Assembly (NCBI RefSeq): GCF_903914075.1
Contig: NZ_CAIWNQ010000008.1
Coordinates: 62,001 to 126,000 of the forward strand
Origin: Ruegeria sp. THAF57
GTDB taxonomy: Bacteria > Pseudomonadota > Alphaproteobacteria > Rhodobacterales > Rhodobacteraceae
DNA length: 64,000 nucleotides
Reading direction: 5' to 3'
The position numbers were made by a program, and so were the translations under genes. Under the pieces are notes generated by a model. It was not told where the DNA came from and did no database searches. It saw only the letters and a program-made list of their open reading frames with translations. Of this stretch, positions 28,442-37,188 are shown piece after piece (position 1 is the stretch's first letter; every line of letters begins with the position of its first letter).

Positions 28442-28821
28442 TGAAACGCAACGATTTGTCGGGTCTGATTCAAATCACCGAGGCCGTGTTCCAGAGGGAA
28501 TATCAGACGCTGCGCCCGGTCCTTGATGCGGAAGCGCGTGTTCAAAAACAATTGGCGCGGTTGGATGATCAGGTACAACAAACCCGAAAGACTGCAACCC
28601 GCTCCGACGGGTATCAGGCTACAGGGGCCGATGTCGTATGGAATAGCTGGGAAGCCACCACGCGCCGTGACCTGAATATCGAGCTTGCACGGATCAGATC
28701 CCAAAAGCTGTCAGCGATGGAGGCGCTTCGCGAGGCGTTTGGGCGCAAACGCGCTATCGCTGATTTATCAGACAGCTTGGCCTTGGAACGTCGACGTTCG
28801 GCTTTCAAAGAACAAACCTGA
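28441..28821 (+). CDS. FliJ-like coiled-coil protein
   Basis: The protein has about 126 residues, predicted as almost wholly helical, rich in Arg, Glu, Gln and Leu (EARVQKQLARLDDQVQQTRK; ELARIRSQKLSAMEALREAFGRKRAIADL). It overlaps the flhB stop by one base. Size and heptads resemble FliJ/YscO export chaperones that stimulate the FliI ATPase. No direct motif proves this; the operon context is the main evidence. Confidence 0.6.
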   Translation: MKRNDLSGLIQITEAVFQREYQTLRPVLDAEARVQKQLARLDDQVQQTRKTATRSDGYQATGADVVWNSWEATTRRDLNIELARIRSQKLSAMEALREAFGRKRAIADLSDSLALERRRSAFKEQT

Positions 28822-28855
28822 AGATCAAAGTTTGGTTCAGGCCCGACCTGTTCCC

Positions 28856-29383
28856 TCAGGTATCCTGACGGTTAACGCTTGTGATCAGAATATCCGACAC
28901 GTCAGGCCCCATTTCCCTGCGCGCCGCGTCCAACAGCGCCTCACGCAGAACACTCAGGTTGTCAGATCTGGTAAAGTTACCATCAAACCCGCCGGTATTT
29001 GCATGATCAAAAAGGACCTGCAGAAACCTGTCTCTCAGCTTGGGTTCAATGGCGTAGAAGCCGTCGCTTTGGCCCGAGGTAGCCTCCAGGCTCAGCGACA
29101 TCGTGACCATCGCGGCAATCCGATCAGCATCGACCACGGGGATGACAAACTGCTTCGACAGTTTCAAGTATTCAAGATCGCCTGGCTGATCCTTCTTGCC
29201 CGTCTTCTTTTGAGGCTTTGCATCTTTCGATTTTGCAAGCGTAGACTTGGCTTCGGAAGCGGGTTCTTTATCATCCGGCGCCATCTCTTCGGGATCAGCT
29301 TTGGGTGCAAGGGCAATTGCCGCCCCAACTCCGGCACCCAGTCCGGCCAGCAAAAAAACGACAGGGATCAGCTTGTTCAGCAC
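28856..29383 (-). CDS. fliL: Flagellar basal body-associated protein FliL
   Basis: The protein has 175 residues. An N-terminal membrane helix (MLNKLIPVVFLLAGLGAGVGAAIAL) and an acidic linker precede a periplasmic FliL domain (YLKLSKQFVIPVVDADRIAAMVTMSLSLE; RDRFLQVLFDHANTGGFDG; LREALLDAARREMG). FliL forms rings around the stator. It is the last gene of the flgB-to-fliL operon and is convergent with the FliJ-like gene. Confidence 0.9.
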   Translation of the reverse strand: MLNKLIPVVFLLAGLGAGVGAAIALAPKADPEEMAPDDKEPASEAKSTLAKSKDAKPQKKTGKKDQPGDLEYLKLSKQFVIPVVDADRIAAMVTMSLSLEATSGQSDGFYAIEPKLRDRFLQVLFDHANTGGFDGNFTRSDNLSVLREALLDAARREMGPDVSDILITSVNRQDT

Positions 29384-29392
29384 GATGAAACC

Positions 29393-30127
29393 TCAAAACG
29401 GTAAAAGTGTATCCAGGACCTGCTGCCCATAGCGGGACTGCTGCACATCCGTGATCTGGCCACGCCCTCCGTAGGACACGCGGGCCGAAGCGATTTTGTC
29501 ATAGGTGATCTCATTCTGACGCGAGATGTCCTGAGGGCGCACATAACCCGCGACCAGAAGCTCTCTCAGTTCAAAATTCACCCGCAATTCCTGCGACCCC
29601 GAGATGGACAAAACCCCGTTCGGCAATACATCCACAACGGTGGCAGCAACGCGCAGCGTCAACTTTTCCTTTCGCTTGACCGATCCCTTGCCCTTACTGA
29701 CCGAGGCCGAGTCAATCGACACTGCTTCGTCCAGCGAAGCACCGTCCGGCAAATGTTCCGAAGCCCGCTGCGGCAGGCCAAACAGGCCGGGCACTTCAAG
29801 TCTTTCGGACCCGCTGCGTGATCGGTTTGTATCGTTGGAAATCTCTGCTTTTTCGTCCAGTTCGATGACAACTGTCAGAATGTCGCCCTTCTTGATTGCG
29901 CGCTGATCCCCCAAAAGCGATTGCTGCCCTCCGCTCCACAGCGAAGACTGGTCGACCGCGCGTTGGGGTTGCGTATGCAGCGGCAAACCCGGCCACAGCA
30001 TGGCCACATGTTCAGGTGAATCTTCGTTCGGCGTAAAGCTGGGTGGTTTGCCCAGGTGATCCACACGACCGCACGCAGACAAGGCAAAAATACCCAGCAG
30101 GAAACACTTTGAAAGTTGCGTCATCAT
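29393..30127 (-). CDS. flgH: Flagellar L-ring protein FlgH
   Basis: The protein has 244 residues with a lipoprotein signal (LLGIFALSAC). The FlgH core has SLWSGGQQSLLGDQRAIKKGDILTVVIELDEKAEISNDTNRSR, LPNGVLSISGSQELRVNFE and VRPQDISRQNEITYDKIASARVSYGGRG. It builds the outer-membrane ring. It overlaps flgA by four bases. Confidence 0.97.
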   Translation of the reverse strand: MMTQLSKCFLLGIFALSACGRVDHLGKPPSFTPNEDSPEHVAMLWPGLPLHTQPQRAVDQSSLWSGGQQSLLGDQRAIKKGDILTVVIELDEKAEISNDTNRSRSGSERLEVPGLFGLPQRASEHLPDGASLDEAVSIDSASVSKGKGSVKRKEKLTLRVAATVVDVLPNGVLSISGSQELRVNFELRELLVAGYVRPQDISRQNEITYDKIASARVSYGGRGQITDVQQSRYGQQVLDTLLPF

Positions 30128-30534
30128 TTAACCTCGATTTGCCCGTCGGCCCGAATAAGCCCTGATACGGTGGTGCGCGAAGACAAGTTCATCACCCGGA
30201 TACGCTCCCCAACCGCACCACGGCCCAAAGCCCGACCTTCGGCCGTGATTGAAAGAGGGCGGCGATCGAATACCAGCACCACCAGATCGTTGCGATTCAC
30301 AAGCGCAGGTGGCCCAAAGTCGCCCTTGCGAATGGGCCGCCCGGGATAAAGGGCGACGCGTGCTTCTTGCCCGACCAGCCCCTCTTTGCTTACGACTGCT
30401 CCGTCTACGTCCTGTGCCTTGAGCTCCAGGTCGCTGGCCGCGATGATTTCCTTGGCCCGAATTGTGCGTGTTGCCACCACGATGTCCGCCAGAATTGGCG
30501 TTGGAAGCAGAAGTAAGAGGATCATTAGCCGCAT
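30124..30534 (-). CDS. flgA: Flagellar P-ring assembly chaperone FlgA
   Basis: The protein has 136 residues with a signal peptide (MRLMILLLLLPTPILA) and a SAF domain (TRTIRAKEIIAASDLELK, ARVALYPGRPIRKGDF). It chaperones FlgI in the periplasm. This is the short form without the N-terminal extension. It overlaps flgG (TAATG). Confidence 0.93.
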   Translation of the reverse strand: MRLMILLLLLPTPILADIVVATRTIRAKEIIAASDLELKAQDVDGAVVSKEGLVGQEARVALYPGRPIRKGDFGPPALVNRNDLVVLVFDRRPLSITAEGRALGRGAVGERIRVMNLSSRTTVSGLIRADGQIEVK

Positions 30535-31319
30535 TACCGCACCTGCGTAGTTGCGCCCATCATCTGATCGACGGCGGAAATAACCTTGGCGTTCATCTCA
30601 TACCCGCGCTGCGCCTCGATCAGTTCGGTCACTTCACGCACCGCATCGACCGAGCTGTCCTCAAGATAGCCCTGCCGCAGCGTGCCCAGCCCGTCCTCAC
30701 CCGGCGCGCCGACGACCGGAGCGCCCGAAGCTTCGGTCTCTTTGAACAGGTTGCTGCCGATCGATTCCAATCCTTTGGCGTTCGAAAAGCTGGCCAGCGT
30801 GAATTCGCCAAGCAACTGACCTTCTGGCGCATCGTCGAAATAGGCGTACACTTCGCCCGATGCGTTGATCGAAATGGAACGGGCATCGTCGGGAATGGTA
30901 ATCTCAGGGGCCACCGCGAACCCATCCGACGTGACGATCAAACCCTCGGCCGACCTTTTGAGACTGCCGTCGCGGGTAAAGGCGGATTGGCCGTTGGGCA
31001 GCGTCACCTCAAGATAGCCGCGCCCTTCGATCGCCACATCCAGATCGCTTCCGGTGGCCGACAGCGCACCTTGCGCCAGTTGCACCGTTACTGCGGCAGG
31101 GCGCACCCCAAGCCCAAGCTGAATGCCCGTCGGCAGCACCGTGCCGTCATTCGCATTTACCGACCCGGCCCGGGCCATCTGTTGATAGTGCAGATCCGCA
31201 AACTCGGCCCGCCGCGCATTGTAGCCGGTGGTGTTCATATTCGCGAGGTTGTTCGAGATCGTCTCAACCCGCATTTGCTGCGCGGTCATACCGGTCGCCG
31301 CGATTTTCAAAGCCCGCAT
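30534..31319 (-). CDS. flgG: Flagellar distal rod protein FlgG
   Basis: The protein has 261 residues. It begins MRALKIAATGMTAQQMRVETISNNLANMNTTGY and ends with the conserved helix EVTELIEAQRGYEMNAKVISAVDQMM. The central part has DLDVAIEGRGYLEV and FTRDGSLKRSAEG. It forms the distal rod. It follows flgF with a 19-base gap. Confidence 0.97.
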   Translation of the reverse strand: MRALKIAATGMTAQQMRVETISNNLANMNTTGYNARRAEFADLHYQQMARAGSVNANDGTVLPTGIQLGLGVRPAAVTVQLAQGALSATGSDLDVAIEGRGYLEVTLPNGQSAFTRDGSLKRSAEGLIVTSDGFAVAPEITIPDDARSISINASGEVYAYFDDAPEGQLLGEFTLASFSNAKGLESIGSNLFKETEASGAPVVGAPGEDGLGTLRQGYLEDSSVDAVREVTELIEAQRGYEMNAKVISAVDQMMGATTQVR

Positions 31320-31338
31320 ATCAAATCCTCCTTTTGGG

Positions 31339-32049
31339 TCAGCGCATCAACGCCTTGAGCGCGCCCCGCACCCGTTCGTCTTCGGTTTCAAGAAAGCTTT
31401 GGCCCAGTTCATAGGCGCGCTGGATTTCGACCAGCCGTGAGACCTGCTCGATCGCGTTTACATTCGATCCTTCGAGGAAACGATGCACAATCACCGGGTT
31501 TTCCACTGGGATGACCTCACCCTCGGCCCGGAACTGAGTGCTGCCTTCGCGAGTCAGCGCTTTGGCGTCTTCGACCCGGTAAACGCCAAGCTGCCCCAGC
31601 AACTGACCATCCACGCTGAGCGTTCCATCACTGCCCACATCAATCGAGGTCGCATCGGGCGGAATGAAAACCGGTGCGCCGTTGCTGTCCAATACGCGGT
31701 AGCCATCCATCGTGACCAGATCGCCATCCGCATTGGGGGAAAACGCCCCCGCCCGCGTCAGACGATTGCCGTTAGGGGTCTCGACCATGAAGAATCCATC
31801 GCCTTCGATGGCGAAATCGAAATCCCCTCCGGTCTCAGTCAAAACCCCTTGTTGCAGGGACGTATTGCGCACTTCGGCCCGTGCCATCGACAGCGAGGGA
31901 TTGCCGGGCATGTCGCGCACGAACTCGGAAAACACCAAGCCCTGTGCGCGATATCCGGTGGTGTTGGCACTGGCGATATTGTTCGCCACCAGCCGCATTT
32001 CATTCATCAGCCCCGACTGGCGGGACAAGGTGGTATAGGCGGTATCCAT
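31339..32049 (-). CDS. flgF: Flagellar proximal rod protein FlgF
   Basis: From ATG 32049 the protein has 236 residues: MDTAYTTLSRQSGLMNEMRLVANNIASANTTGY, DFDFAIEGDGFFMVETPNGNRLTRAGAF and a C-terminal VSRLVEIQRAYELGQSFLE. The ATG overlaps the fliQ stop (TGATG). Longer upstream frames overlap fliQ and are rejected. Confidence 0.94.
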   Translation of the reverse strand: MDTAYTTLSRQSGLMNEMRLVANNIASANTTGYRAQGLVFSEFVRDMPGNPSLSMARAEVRNTSLQQGVLTETGGDFDFAIEGDGFFMVETPNGNRLTRAGAFSPNADGDLVTMDGYRVLDSNGAPVFIPPDATSIDVGSDGTLSVDGQLLGQLGVYRVEDAKALTREGSTQFRAEGEVIPVENPVIVHRFLEGSNVNAIEQVSRLVEIQRAYELGQSFLETEDERVRGALKALMR

Positions 32050-32321
32050 CAGCGACCTCCGGCGATCAGCGGGACAAGGGTTGTGGTGAAGAACGTCACC
32101 AGCGTCTGGGTCATGAAGCCCATGGAAATCCAGAACACGATGACGATGGCGATCAGCTTGGGCACGAAGGTCAGCGTCATTTCCTGCACCGAGGTCAGCG
32201 CCTGGAACAGGCCCACAATCAGGCCCGAAACCAGCGCCACCGCCAGGATCGGGACCGAGGTGATCACCGCGACCCACAGCGCCTGACGCACGATGTCATA
32301 GAACAGACCTTCGCTCAGCAT
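32049..32321 (-). CDS. fliQ: Flagellar biosynthetic protein FliQ
   Basis: From ATG 32321 the protein has 90 residues and two membrane helices: ALWVAVITSVPILAVALVSGLIVGLFQALTSVQEMTLTFVPKLIAIVIV, with the conserved QALTSVQEMTL loop. It is part of the FliPQR export channel. The start is four bases after the fliE stop. Confidence 0.95.
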   Translation of the reverse strand: MLSEGLFYDIVRQALWVAVITSVPILAVALVSGLIVGLFQALTSVQEMTLTFVPKLIAIVIVFWISMGFMTQTLVTFFTTTLVPLIAGGR

Positions 32322-32325
32322 CTCG

Positions 32326-32616
32326 TCAGACCGGCATTCGCAGGATTTCCTGATAGGCTTCGACCACCTTGTTGCGCACCACCACGGCGGTCTCGACCGC
32401 CAGTTCGGTCTGCGCCAGCGCCTGCACCAGCGCATGCGGGTCGGCCTGACCGGTCATGGCGGTCTGCGAAATAGCCTCGGACTGTTTCAGCGTCGCGGCA
32501 AAATCCTGAAACGTGCTGCGCAATCCCTGCGCCATTCCGGCGTGATCGGGATCAGCCTGCGTTGCGGGGCGTGCGCCGGCATAATTCTGGGCGGCATTGA
32601 GGGCTCGGATATCCAT
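32326..32616 (-). CDS. fliE: Flagellar hook-basal body protein FliE
   Basis: The protein has 96 residues. The C-terminal helix ALAQTELAVETAVVVRNKVVEAYQEILRMPV is the FliE signature. FliE joins the MS ring to the rod. It lies between flgC and fliQ with short spacers. Confidence 0.95.
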   Translation of the reverse strand: MDIRALNAAQNYAGARPATQADPDHAGMAQGLRSTFQDFAATLKQSEAISQTAMTGQADPHALVQALAQTELAVETAVVVRNKVVEAYQEILRMPV

Positions 32617-32627
32617 TCTGGTGTCCT

Positions 32628-33014
32628 TTATTTTCTGAGGAGTTCCATCAGGCTCGACGACATCTGACGTGTCTGGTCGAACATCTTGAGATTGGCTTCG
32701 TAACTGCGCTGTGCCTCGCGGGCGTCGGCGATCTCGATCATCAGGTCGACATTCGAGCCACGATAATGACCGGTCTCATCCGCCATCGGATGACCGGGAT
32801 CATAGACGCGCGACGCGTCGCGGCGGTCTAGCTTGACCCGCCCGGTCTGAACCACTTCGCGCCCGTCTTTCTGAGCGGTTTCAAACGGCACAGTCTTGCG
32901 GCGATAGCCCGGCGTATCGGCGTTCGAGATATTCTCGGACACGTGCCGCAGACGCGCCGATTGCGCGCGCAGGGCACTGGTCGAGGCAGCAAGGGAATGG
33001 GAAAAATCGCTCAT
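32628..33014 (-). CDS. flgC: Flagellar proximal rod protein FlgC
   Basis: The protein has 128 residues: AASTSALRAQSARLRHVSENISNADTPGYRRK near the start and GSNVDLMIEIADAREAQRSYEANLKMFDQTRQM at the end, both typical of FlgC. It lies twelve bases after flgB. Confidence 0.96.
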   Translation of the reverse strand: MSDFSHSLAASTSALRAQSARLRHVSENISNADTPGYRRKTVPFETAQKDGREVVQTGRVKLDRRDASRVYDPGHPMADETGHYRGSNVDLMIEIADAREAQRSYEANLKMFDQTRQMSSSLMELLRK

Positions 33015-33026
33015 CTCACTGCCTCC

Positions 33027-33413
33027 TTATGACCGGCCAAGGCTGGTGCGCAGGATGTTCATCGAGGATTTGTAGATGGTCAGCGCGCGGTCATGCTGGC
33101 GCTTGACCTCGACCGCCTTGAACATCTCTTCCTCGACAGAAACACCGTTGCCATTTGGATCACCCGAGGGCGCGACGTCATATTCAGCCCAGGGCTGTGA
33201 CGCGTTGTTTCCGTTCAGATGCCCAGCGCGCGTGACAGTCATCGCCCCCACGCGCCCGGTCATTTCAAATGTTTTTTGAAAGGCCTCAAGGTCGCGGGGC
33301 TGGTAGCCCGGCGTATCCGCATTGGCCATGTTGCGCGCAATCACAGCCTGCCGTTGCCCGGCATGGGTTGCCATTGCGTGCGCTGTCTTAAAGACGTTCA
33401 GGTCATAGAACAT
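33027..33413 (-). CDS. flgB: Flagellar proximal rod protein FlgB
   Basis: From ATG 33413 the protein has 128 residues: MFYDLNVFKTAHAMATHAGQRQAVIARNMANADTPGYQPRD and VSVEEEMFKAVEVKRQHDRALTIYKSSMNILRTSLGR. It is the first gene of a nine-gene minus-strand operon running to fliL, divergent from fliI. Confidence 0.95.
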   Translation of the reverse strand: MFYDLNVFKTAHAMATHAGQRQAVIARNMANADTPGYQPRDLEAFQKTFEMTGRVGAMTVTRAGHLNGNNASQPWAEYDVAPSGDPNGNGVSVEEEMFKAVEVKRQHDRALTIYKSSMNILRTSLGRS

Positions 33414-33436
33414 CGGGGCTTCTCCCTCGATCAATT

Positions 33437-33451
33437 TCAATCAAGGCTTAA
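33437..33451 (-). promoter_or_regulatory. CtrA-like site before flgB and fliI
   Basis: The minus strand reads TTAA, seven bases, TTGA, one mismatch from the CtrA consensus TTAA-N7-TTAA. It lies in the 87-base divergent region and could regulate either direction. Confidence 0.45.
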
Positions 33452-33500
33452 CCCCGATTCCTTTAGAAACCGTTTTCAGAAACCCGTTGGAGAACCCACG

Positions 33501-34841
33501 ATGTCTGATCTCGACCCGATGCTTCTGAAATGCGAATTCGACCGTCTTTCCGCCGTACGCCATATGGGGTGCGTGTCCAGCGTGGCGCGTGGAGTCGTTG
33601 AAATTCAAGGGCTTGAGGGGCCGGCGCGGATCGGAGATCACCTGACCTTGCGGCGGCGCAGAGGCCCTGATCTGGCCGGAGAGGTGCTGCATGTCGAATC
33701 GGATCTGATTCATATGATGCCCGCAACCGCGCCCGATGGTGTTTGTCTGGGCGACCGGGTGATTCTAGATCAAACCCCGGCCTTTGCGCCTGCGATGCAT
33801 TGGTTGGGGCGGGTGGTCGATCCGTTCGGTAATCCGCTGGACGGCAAGCCTCTGCTTCCCGGCACGCAGGAGCGCGACATCATGCAGGCACCGCCTCCCG
33901 CCGTCACCCGCAAACCGCTGGGCGCGCGGATGGAGACCGGATTGGCCATGCTAAACACAATGTTGCCGGTGGTTCAGGGGCAGCGCGTGGGGCTGTTCGC
34001 GGGATCGGGTGTCGGCAAATCGACGCTGCTGGCCACGCTGGCCAAGTCGATGCAGGCGGATGCGGTGGTGGTTGCGCTGGTTGGTGAGCGTGGGCGCGAA
34101 GTGAATGAATTCGTCGAACACGCGCTTGGGGCCGCGGGGATGAAGCGGTCGGTTGTGGTGGCCGCAACCTCGGATCAGTCGGCCTTGGCGCGCCGGCGCT
34201 GTGCCTGGTCGGCGATGGCGGTGGCCGAATGTCTACGCGAACAGGGGCTGAACGTGTTGTTCCTGGCCGATTCGGTCACTCGATTTGCTGAGGCCCACCG
34301 CGAAATCGCCGTTGCCATGGGCGAATCCCCGTCGCTGCGCGGTTTTCCTCCGTCGGTCACGCCGCTGATCGCCGGTCTGTGCGAACGGGCCGGACCGGGG
34401 ACAGCGGATCAAGGCGATATCACCGCCGTGTTCAGCGTTCTGGTGGCCGGATCTGACATGGACGAGCCCGTGGCCGACATCCTGCGCGGCGTGCTGGACG
34501 GCCACATTGTTCTGAGCCGCGACATTGCCGAGCGCGGGCGATTCCCGGCCATCGACCTCAGCCGCTCGGTCTCGCGCAGCCTGCCCGGTGCCGCGACCCA
34601 AGATGAAAACCGCATGATCGCGGAGGCCCGCAAGCTGGTCGGCAGCTATGAGCAATCCGAGGTGATGATCAAGGCGGGGCTGTATTCCGAGGGCGCGGAC
34701 CCGCTGCTGGATCGGGCCGTGCGCGTGCATGAGGAATTGGATGCCTTCTTTGCCAAACCCGAACCGGATGGAATCAAGAACAGCTTCAACCATTTGCAAC
34801 TGATCCTGCAACGGGCCGGGTCCACGCTGACGCGGCAATGA
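33501..34841 (+). CDS. fliI: Flagellar export ATPase FliI
   Basis: From ATG 33501 the protein has 446 residues. Walker A is AGSGVGKST (167-175), Walker B lies in LNVLFLADSVTRFAEA, and GDITAVFSVLVAGSDMDEPVADILRGVLDGHIVLSRDIAERGRFPAID is the family core. It powers or primes type III export with FliH and FliJ. The longer upstream frame runs into flgB and is rejected. Confidence 0.97.
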   Translation: MSDLDPMLLKCEFDRLSAVRHMGCVSSVARGVVEIQGLEGPARIGDHLTLRRRRGPDLAGEVLHVESDLIHMMPATAPDGVCLGDRVILDQTPAFAPAMHWLGRVVDPFGNPLDGKPLLPGTQERDIMQAPPPAVTRKPLGARMETGLAMLNTMLPVVQGQRVGLFAGSGVGKSTLLATLAKSMQADAVVVALVGERGREVNEFVEHALGAAGMKRSVVVAATSDQSALARRRCAWSAMAVAECLREQGLNVLFLADSVTRFAEAHREIAVAMGESPSLRGFPPSVTPLIAGLCERAGPGTADQGDITAVFSVLVAGSDMDEPVADILRGVLDGHIVLSRDIAERGRFPAIDLSRSVSRSLPGAATQDENRMIAEARKLVGSYEQSEVMIKAGLYSEGADPLLDRAVRVHEELDAFFAKPEPDGIKNSFNHLQLILQRAGSTLTRQ

Positions 34842-34861
34842 AATCTGAACAGTTTTAAGTG

Positions 34862-34876
34862 TTAAGCCCACCTTAA
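34862..34876 (+). promoter_or_regulatory. CtrA box before motB
   Basis: TTAAGCCCACCTTAA matches TTAA-N7-TTAA exactly. It lies 44 bases before the motB start, in the gap after fliI. CtrA is the alphaproteobacterial cell-cycle and motility regulator; in roseobacters it controls flagellar genes. Confidence 0.65.
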
Positions 34877-34919
34877 GACCTGCCCGGCTACCCCTGTAAT
34901 CGGGTGATAAAAAAAGGTG

Positions 34920-35762
34920 ATGGAGATGGGTGCGCAATCCAATGCGGCGCCAATCATCATCAAGAAGAAACGTGTGTCAGGTGGCGATGGCCACCACGGC
35001 GGCGCGTGGAAAGTCGCATATGCCGACTTTGTCACGGCCATGATGGCGTTCTTCATGTTGATGTGGCTGCTGAATGCAACGACGGAAAAACAACGCAAAG
35101 GGCTGGCAGATTACTTTTCGCCGACCGTTCCCGTGAACCCCGTGTCAGGCGGAGGCGACGGCGCGTTTGGCGGCAACAACATGTTCTCGGAAAAGACGAT
35201 GGTCATGGACGGGTCTGGAGCCAGCAACCGTAGCCCAACCGTCGCGCGACAGGCACGCGGTTCAATTGGGGTGGACGCGGAGGGCGGCAGGGAAGCAGCC
35301 GAGGAGTTCTCGACCCTTGAGGATCACCTATTGGGGCGCACAGGCGAAAGCATGGTGTCCCTGAAAGCCCTACAGCACATCGTGACGCGCGTCACCGACG
35401 AAGGGTTGGTGGTCGAGCTTTTCGATACCGAAGACCAGCGGTTGTTCGAGCCGGGCACCGATACCCCGACGGCCATAATGCGGGCACTTATGTTGCAGGT
35501 GGCGCGATCCTCGGATCTGGTCACAAACGCCATTGCGGTCGAAGGGCATGTCAGGGCGTGGCCGATCGTTTTGGCGCATAACCCGGTTTGGGACGTGTCC
35601 ACGGCCCGCGCGCAAACGGTGCGCAGAATGTTGCAGAGCAAGGGCGTTTCAGCGACTCGGTTGGACCGCGTCACCGGGCATGCCGACCGGGAACTGGTTC
35701 ACAAAAACCCAATGACCGCCCGCAACAACCGCATAGAGATCATCTTTCTCCGAACCCCATAA
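34920..35762 (+). CDS. motB: Flagellar motor protein MotB
   Basis: The protein has about 280 residues. AWKVAYADFVTAMMAFFMLMWLLNAT is the single membrane helix with the proton-binding Asp, followed by the plug and an OmpA-like peptidoglycan-binding domain (EGHVRAWPIV, DVSTARAQTVRRMLQSKGVSATRLDRVTGHADRE, ARNNRIEIIFL). It forms the stator with MotA, whose gene is not in this window. GTG 34917, ATG 34920 and ATG 34926 are all possible starts. Confidence 0.93.
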   Translation: MEMGAQSNAAPIIIKKKRVSGGDGHHGGAWKVAYADFVTAMMAFFMLMWLLNATTEKQRKGLADYFSPTVPVNPVSGGGDGAFGGNNMFSEKTMVMDGSGASNRSPTVARQARGSIGVDAEGGREAAEEFSTLEDHLLGRTGESMVSLKALQHIVTRVTDEGLVVELFDTEDQRLFEPGTDTPTAIMRALMLQVARSSDLVTNAIAVEGHVRAWPIVLAHNPVWDVSTARAQTVRRMLQSKGVSATRLDRVTGHADRELVHKNPMTARNNRIEIIFLRTP

Positions 35763-35790
35763 AGCAAAAGGATAGGACGCATTTTACCTG

Positions 35791-35805
35791 TTAGCGCGTT
35801 GTTAA
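35791..35805 (+). promoter_or_regulatory. CtrA-like site before flgE
   Basis: TTAGCGCGTTGTTAA is one mismatch from TTAA-N7-TTAA and lies 55 bases before the flgE start, in the motB-flgE gap. Confidence 0.45.
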
Positions 35806-35859
35806 GGCATGGCGCGTTAGCTGTTGCATGAACGATTGACGCAACAGAAGGGCGTGCCA

Positions 35860-37155
35860 ATGACCATTTCCTCATCGCTGAACGCTGGTGTGGCCGCATT
35901 GAAGGCGAACGCCAACCGGCTTGCGACCATATCCGACAACATCGCGAATTCGTCGACCTTCGGATACAAGCGGGTTGAAACCGATTTTCACTCGATGGTC
36001 ACGTCAGGTCAGGGCGGAAGCTACTCGGCAGGTGGCGTGCGGACGACAAGCCAGCGTCTGATCGACCAGCGCGGCTCGCTGGTCACAACCAATAATTCGA
36101 CCGACCTAGCCGTGCGCGGACGCGGTATGTTGCCCGTGCGACCAAGCTCGCAGATCGCGGGGGGATCAAACGAGATGCTTCTGACGACCACGGGGTCGTT
36201 TCGCACGAATGACGAAGGATATCTGGTAACCGAGTCCGGTCTTGTCTTGTTGGGGTGGCGCGCTGCAGCGAATGGCACGATCCCGGCCGTGCCGCGCGAC
36301 ACGCCTGCCGCGCTTGAGCCAATCCAGCTCAGCGTGAATCAGTTGTCTGGCGCTCCGACCACTCAGATGAACCTCCGCATGAACCTGCCCGCAACGGCAA
36401 CGGATGCCGGCGCGCCCGGAGACACTCAGCCGCTTTCGGTCGAGTATTTCAACAATCTCGGCAAATCAGAAAGCGTTGATATCGAACTGGTGCCAGCCGT
36501 TCCAGCAGTCGGGTCCAGCAATGAGTGGATGATGATCCTGCGCGACTCGGCGTCGGGGGGCGCTGTGATCGGCGAATACACTCTGACCTTTACGGATAAC
36601 CGAACCGCAGGTGGAACGCTGGCAAGCGTTGCCGCCGTATCTGGTGGCGCCTATGACCCGGCGACCGGTAGTTTGGTCGTGAACGTGGCTGGCGGCCCTA
36701 TGGAAATCAACATCGGCCAGATCGGCGATGCAGACGGGATCACCCAGCTTTCCGATACGTTTGCGCCGGTATCCATCACCCGTGACGGGTCTGCGGTCGG
36801 CACGATGACGAGTGTTCAGGTTGATGAGAATGGCTATGTCTACGCCTTTTACGACACCGGGGTCAGCCGCCGCATGTTCCAAATCCCGCTGGCGGATGTC
36901 CCAAATCCAAATGGCCTGACTGCTCTGGACAGCCAGACATACGCGCCATCACGTGAAAGCGGAACATTCTTTCTGTGGAACGCAGGCGAAGGCCCGACCG
37001 GTGATCTTGTGTCTTTTGCGCGCGAAGAATCGACAACAGATGTAGCGACCGAGCTGACATCAATGATCCAGACACAGCGAGCCTATTCGTCCAGCGCAAA
37101 GGTGATCCAGACCGTCGATGAGATGCTGCAGGAAACCACCAACATCAAACGCTGA
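35860..37155 (+). CDS. flgE: Flagellar hook protein FlgE
   Basis: From ATG 35860 the protein has 431 residues. It starts MTISSSLNAGVAALKANANRLATISDNIANSSTFGYKR and ends ELTSMIQTQRAYSSSAKVIQTVDEMLQETTNIKR, both typical of FlgE. The middle carries the hook domains (SVEYFNNLGKSESVDIELVP). It forms the hook universal joint. Translation from ATG 35860 follows AGAAGGGCGTGCC. Confidence 0.95.
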   Translation: MTISSSLNAGVAALKANANRLATISDNIANSSTFGYKRVETDFHSMVTSGQGGSYSAGGVRTTSQRLIDQRGSLVTTNNSTDLAVRGRGMLPVRPSSQIAGGSNEMLLTTTGSFRTNDEGYLVTESGLVLLGWRAAANGTIPAVPRDTPAALEPIQLSVNQLSGAPTTQMNLRMNLPATATDAGAPGDTQPLSVEYFNNLGKSESVDIELVPAVPAVGSSNEWMMILRDSASGGAVIGEYTLTFTDNRTAGGTLASVAAVSGGAYDPATGSLVVNVAGGPMEINIGQIGDADGITQLSDTFAPVSITRDGSAVGTMTSVQVDENGYVYAFYDTGVSRRMFQIPLADVPNPNGLTALDSQTYAPSRESGTFFLWNAGEGPTGDLVSFAREESTTDVATELTSMIQTQRAYSSSAKVIQTVDEMLQETTNIKR

Positions 37156-37188
37156 TTTGGGCGTGAACATTTAGGAAGGACCTGAATC

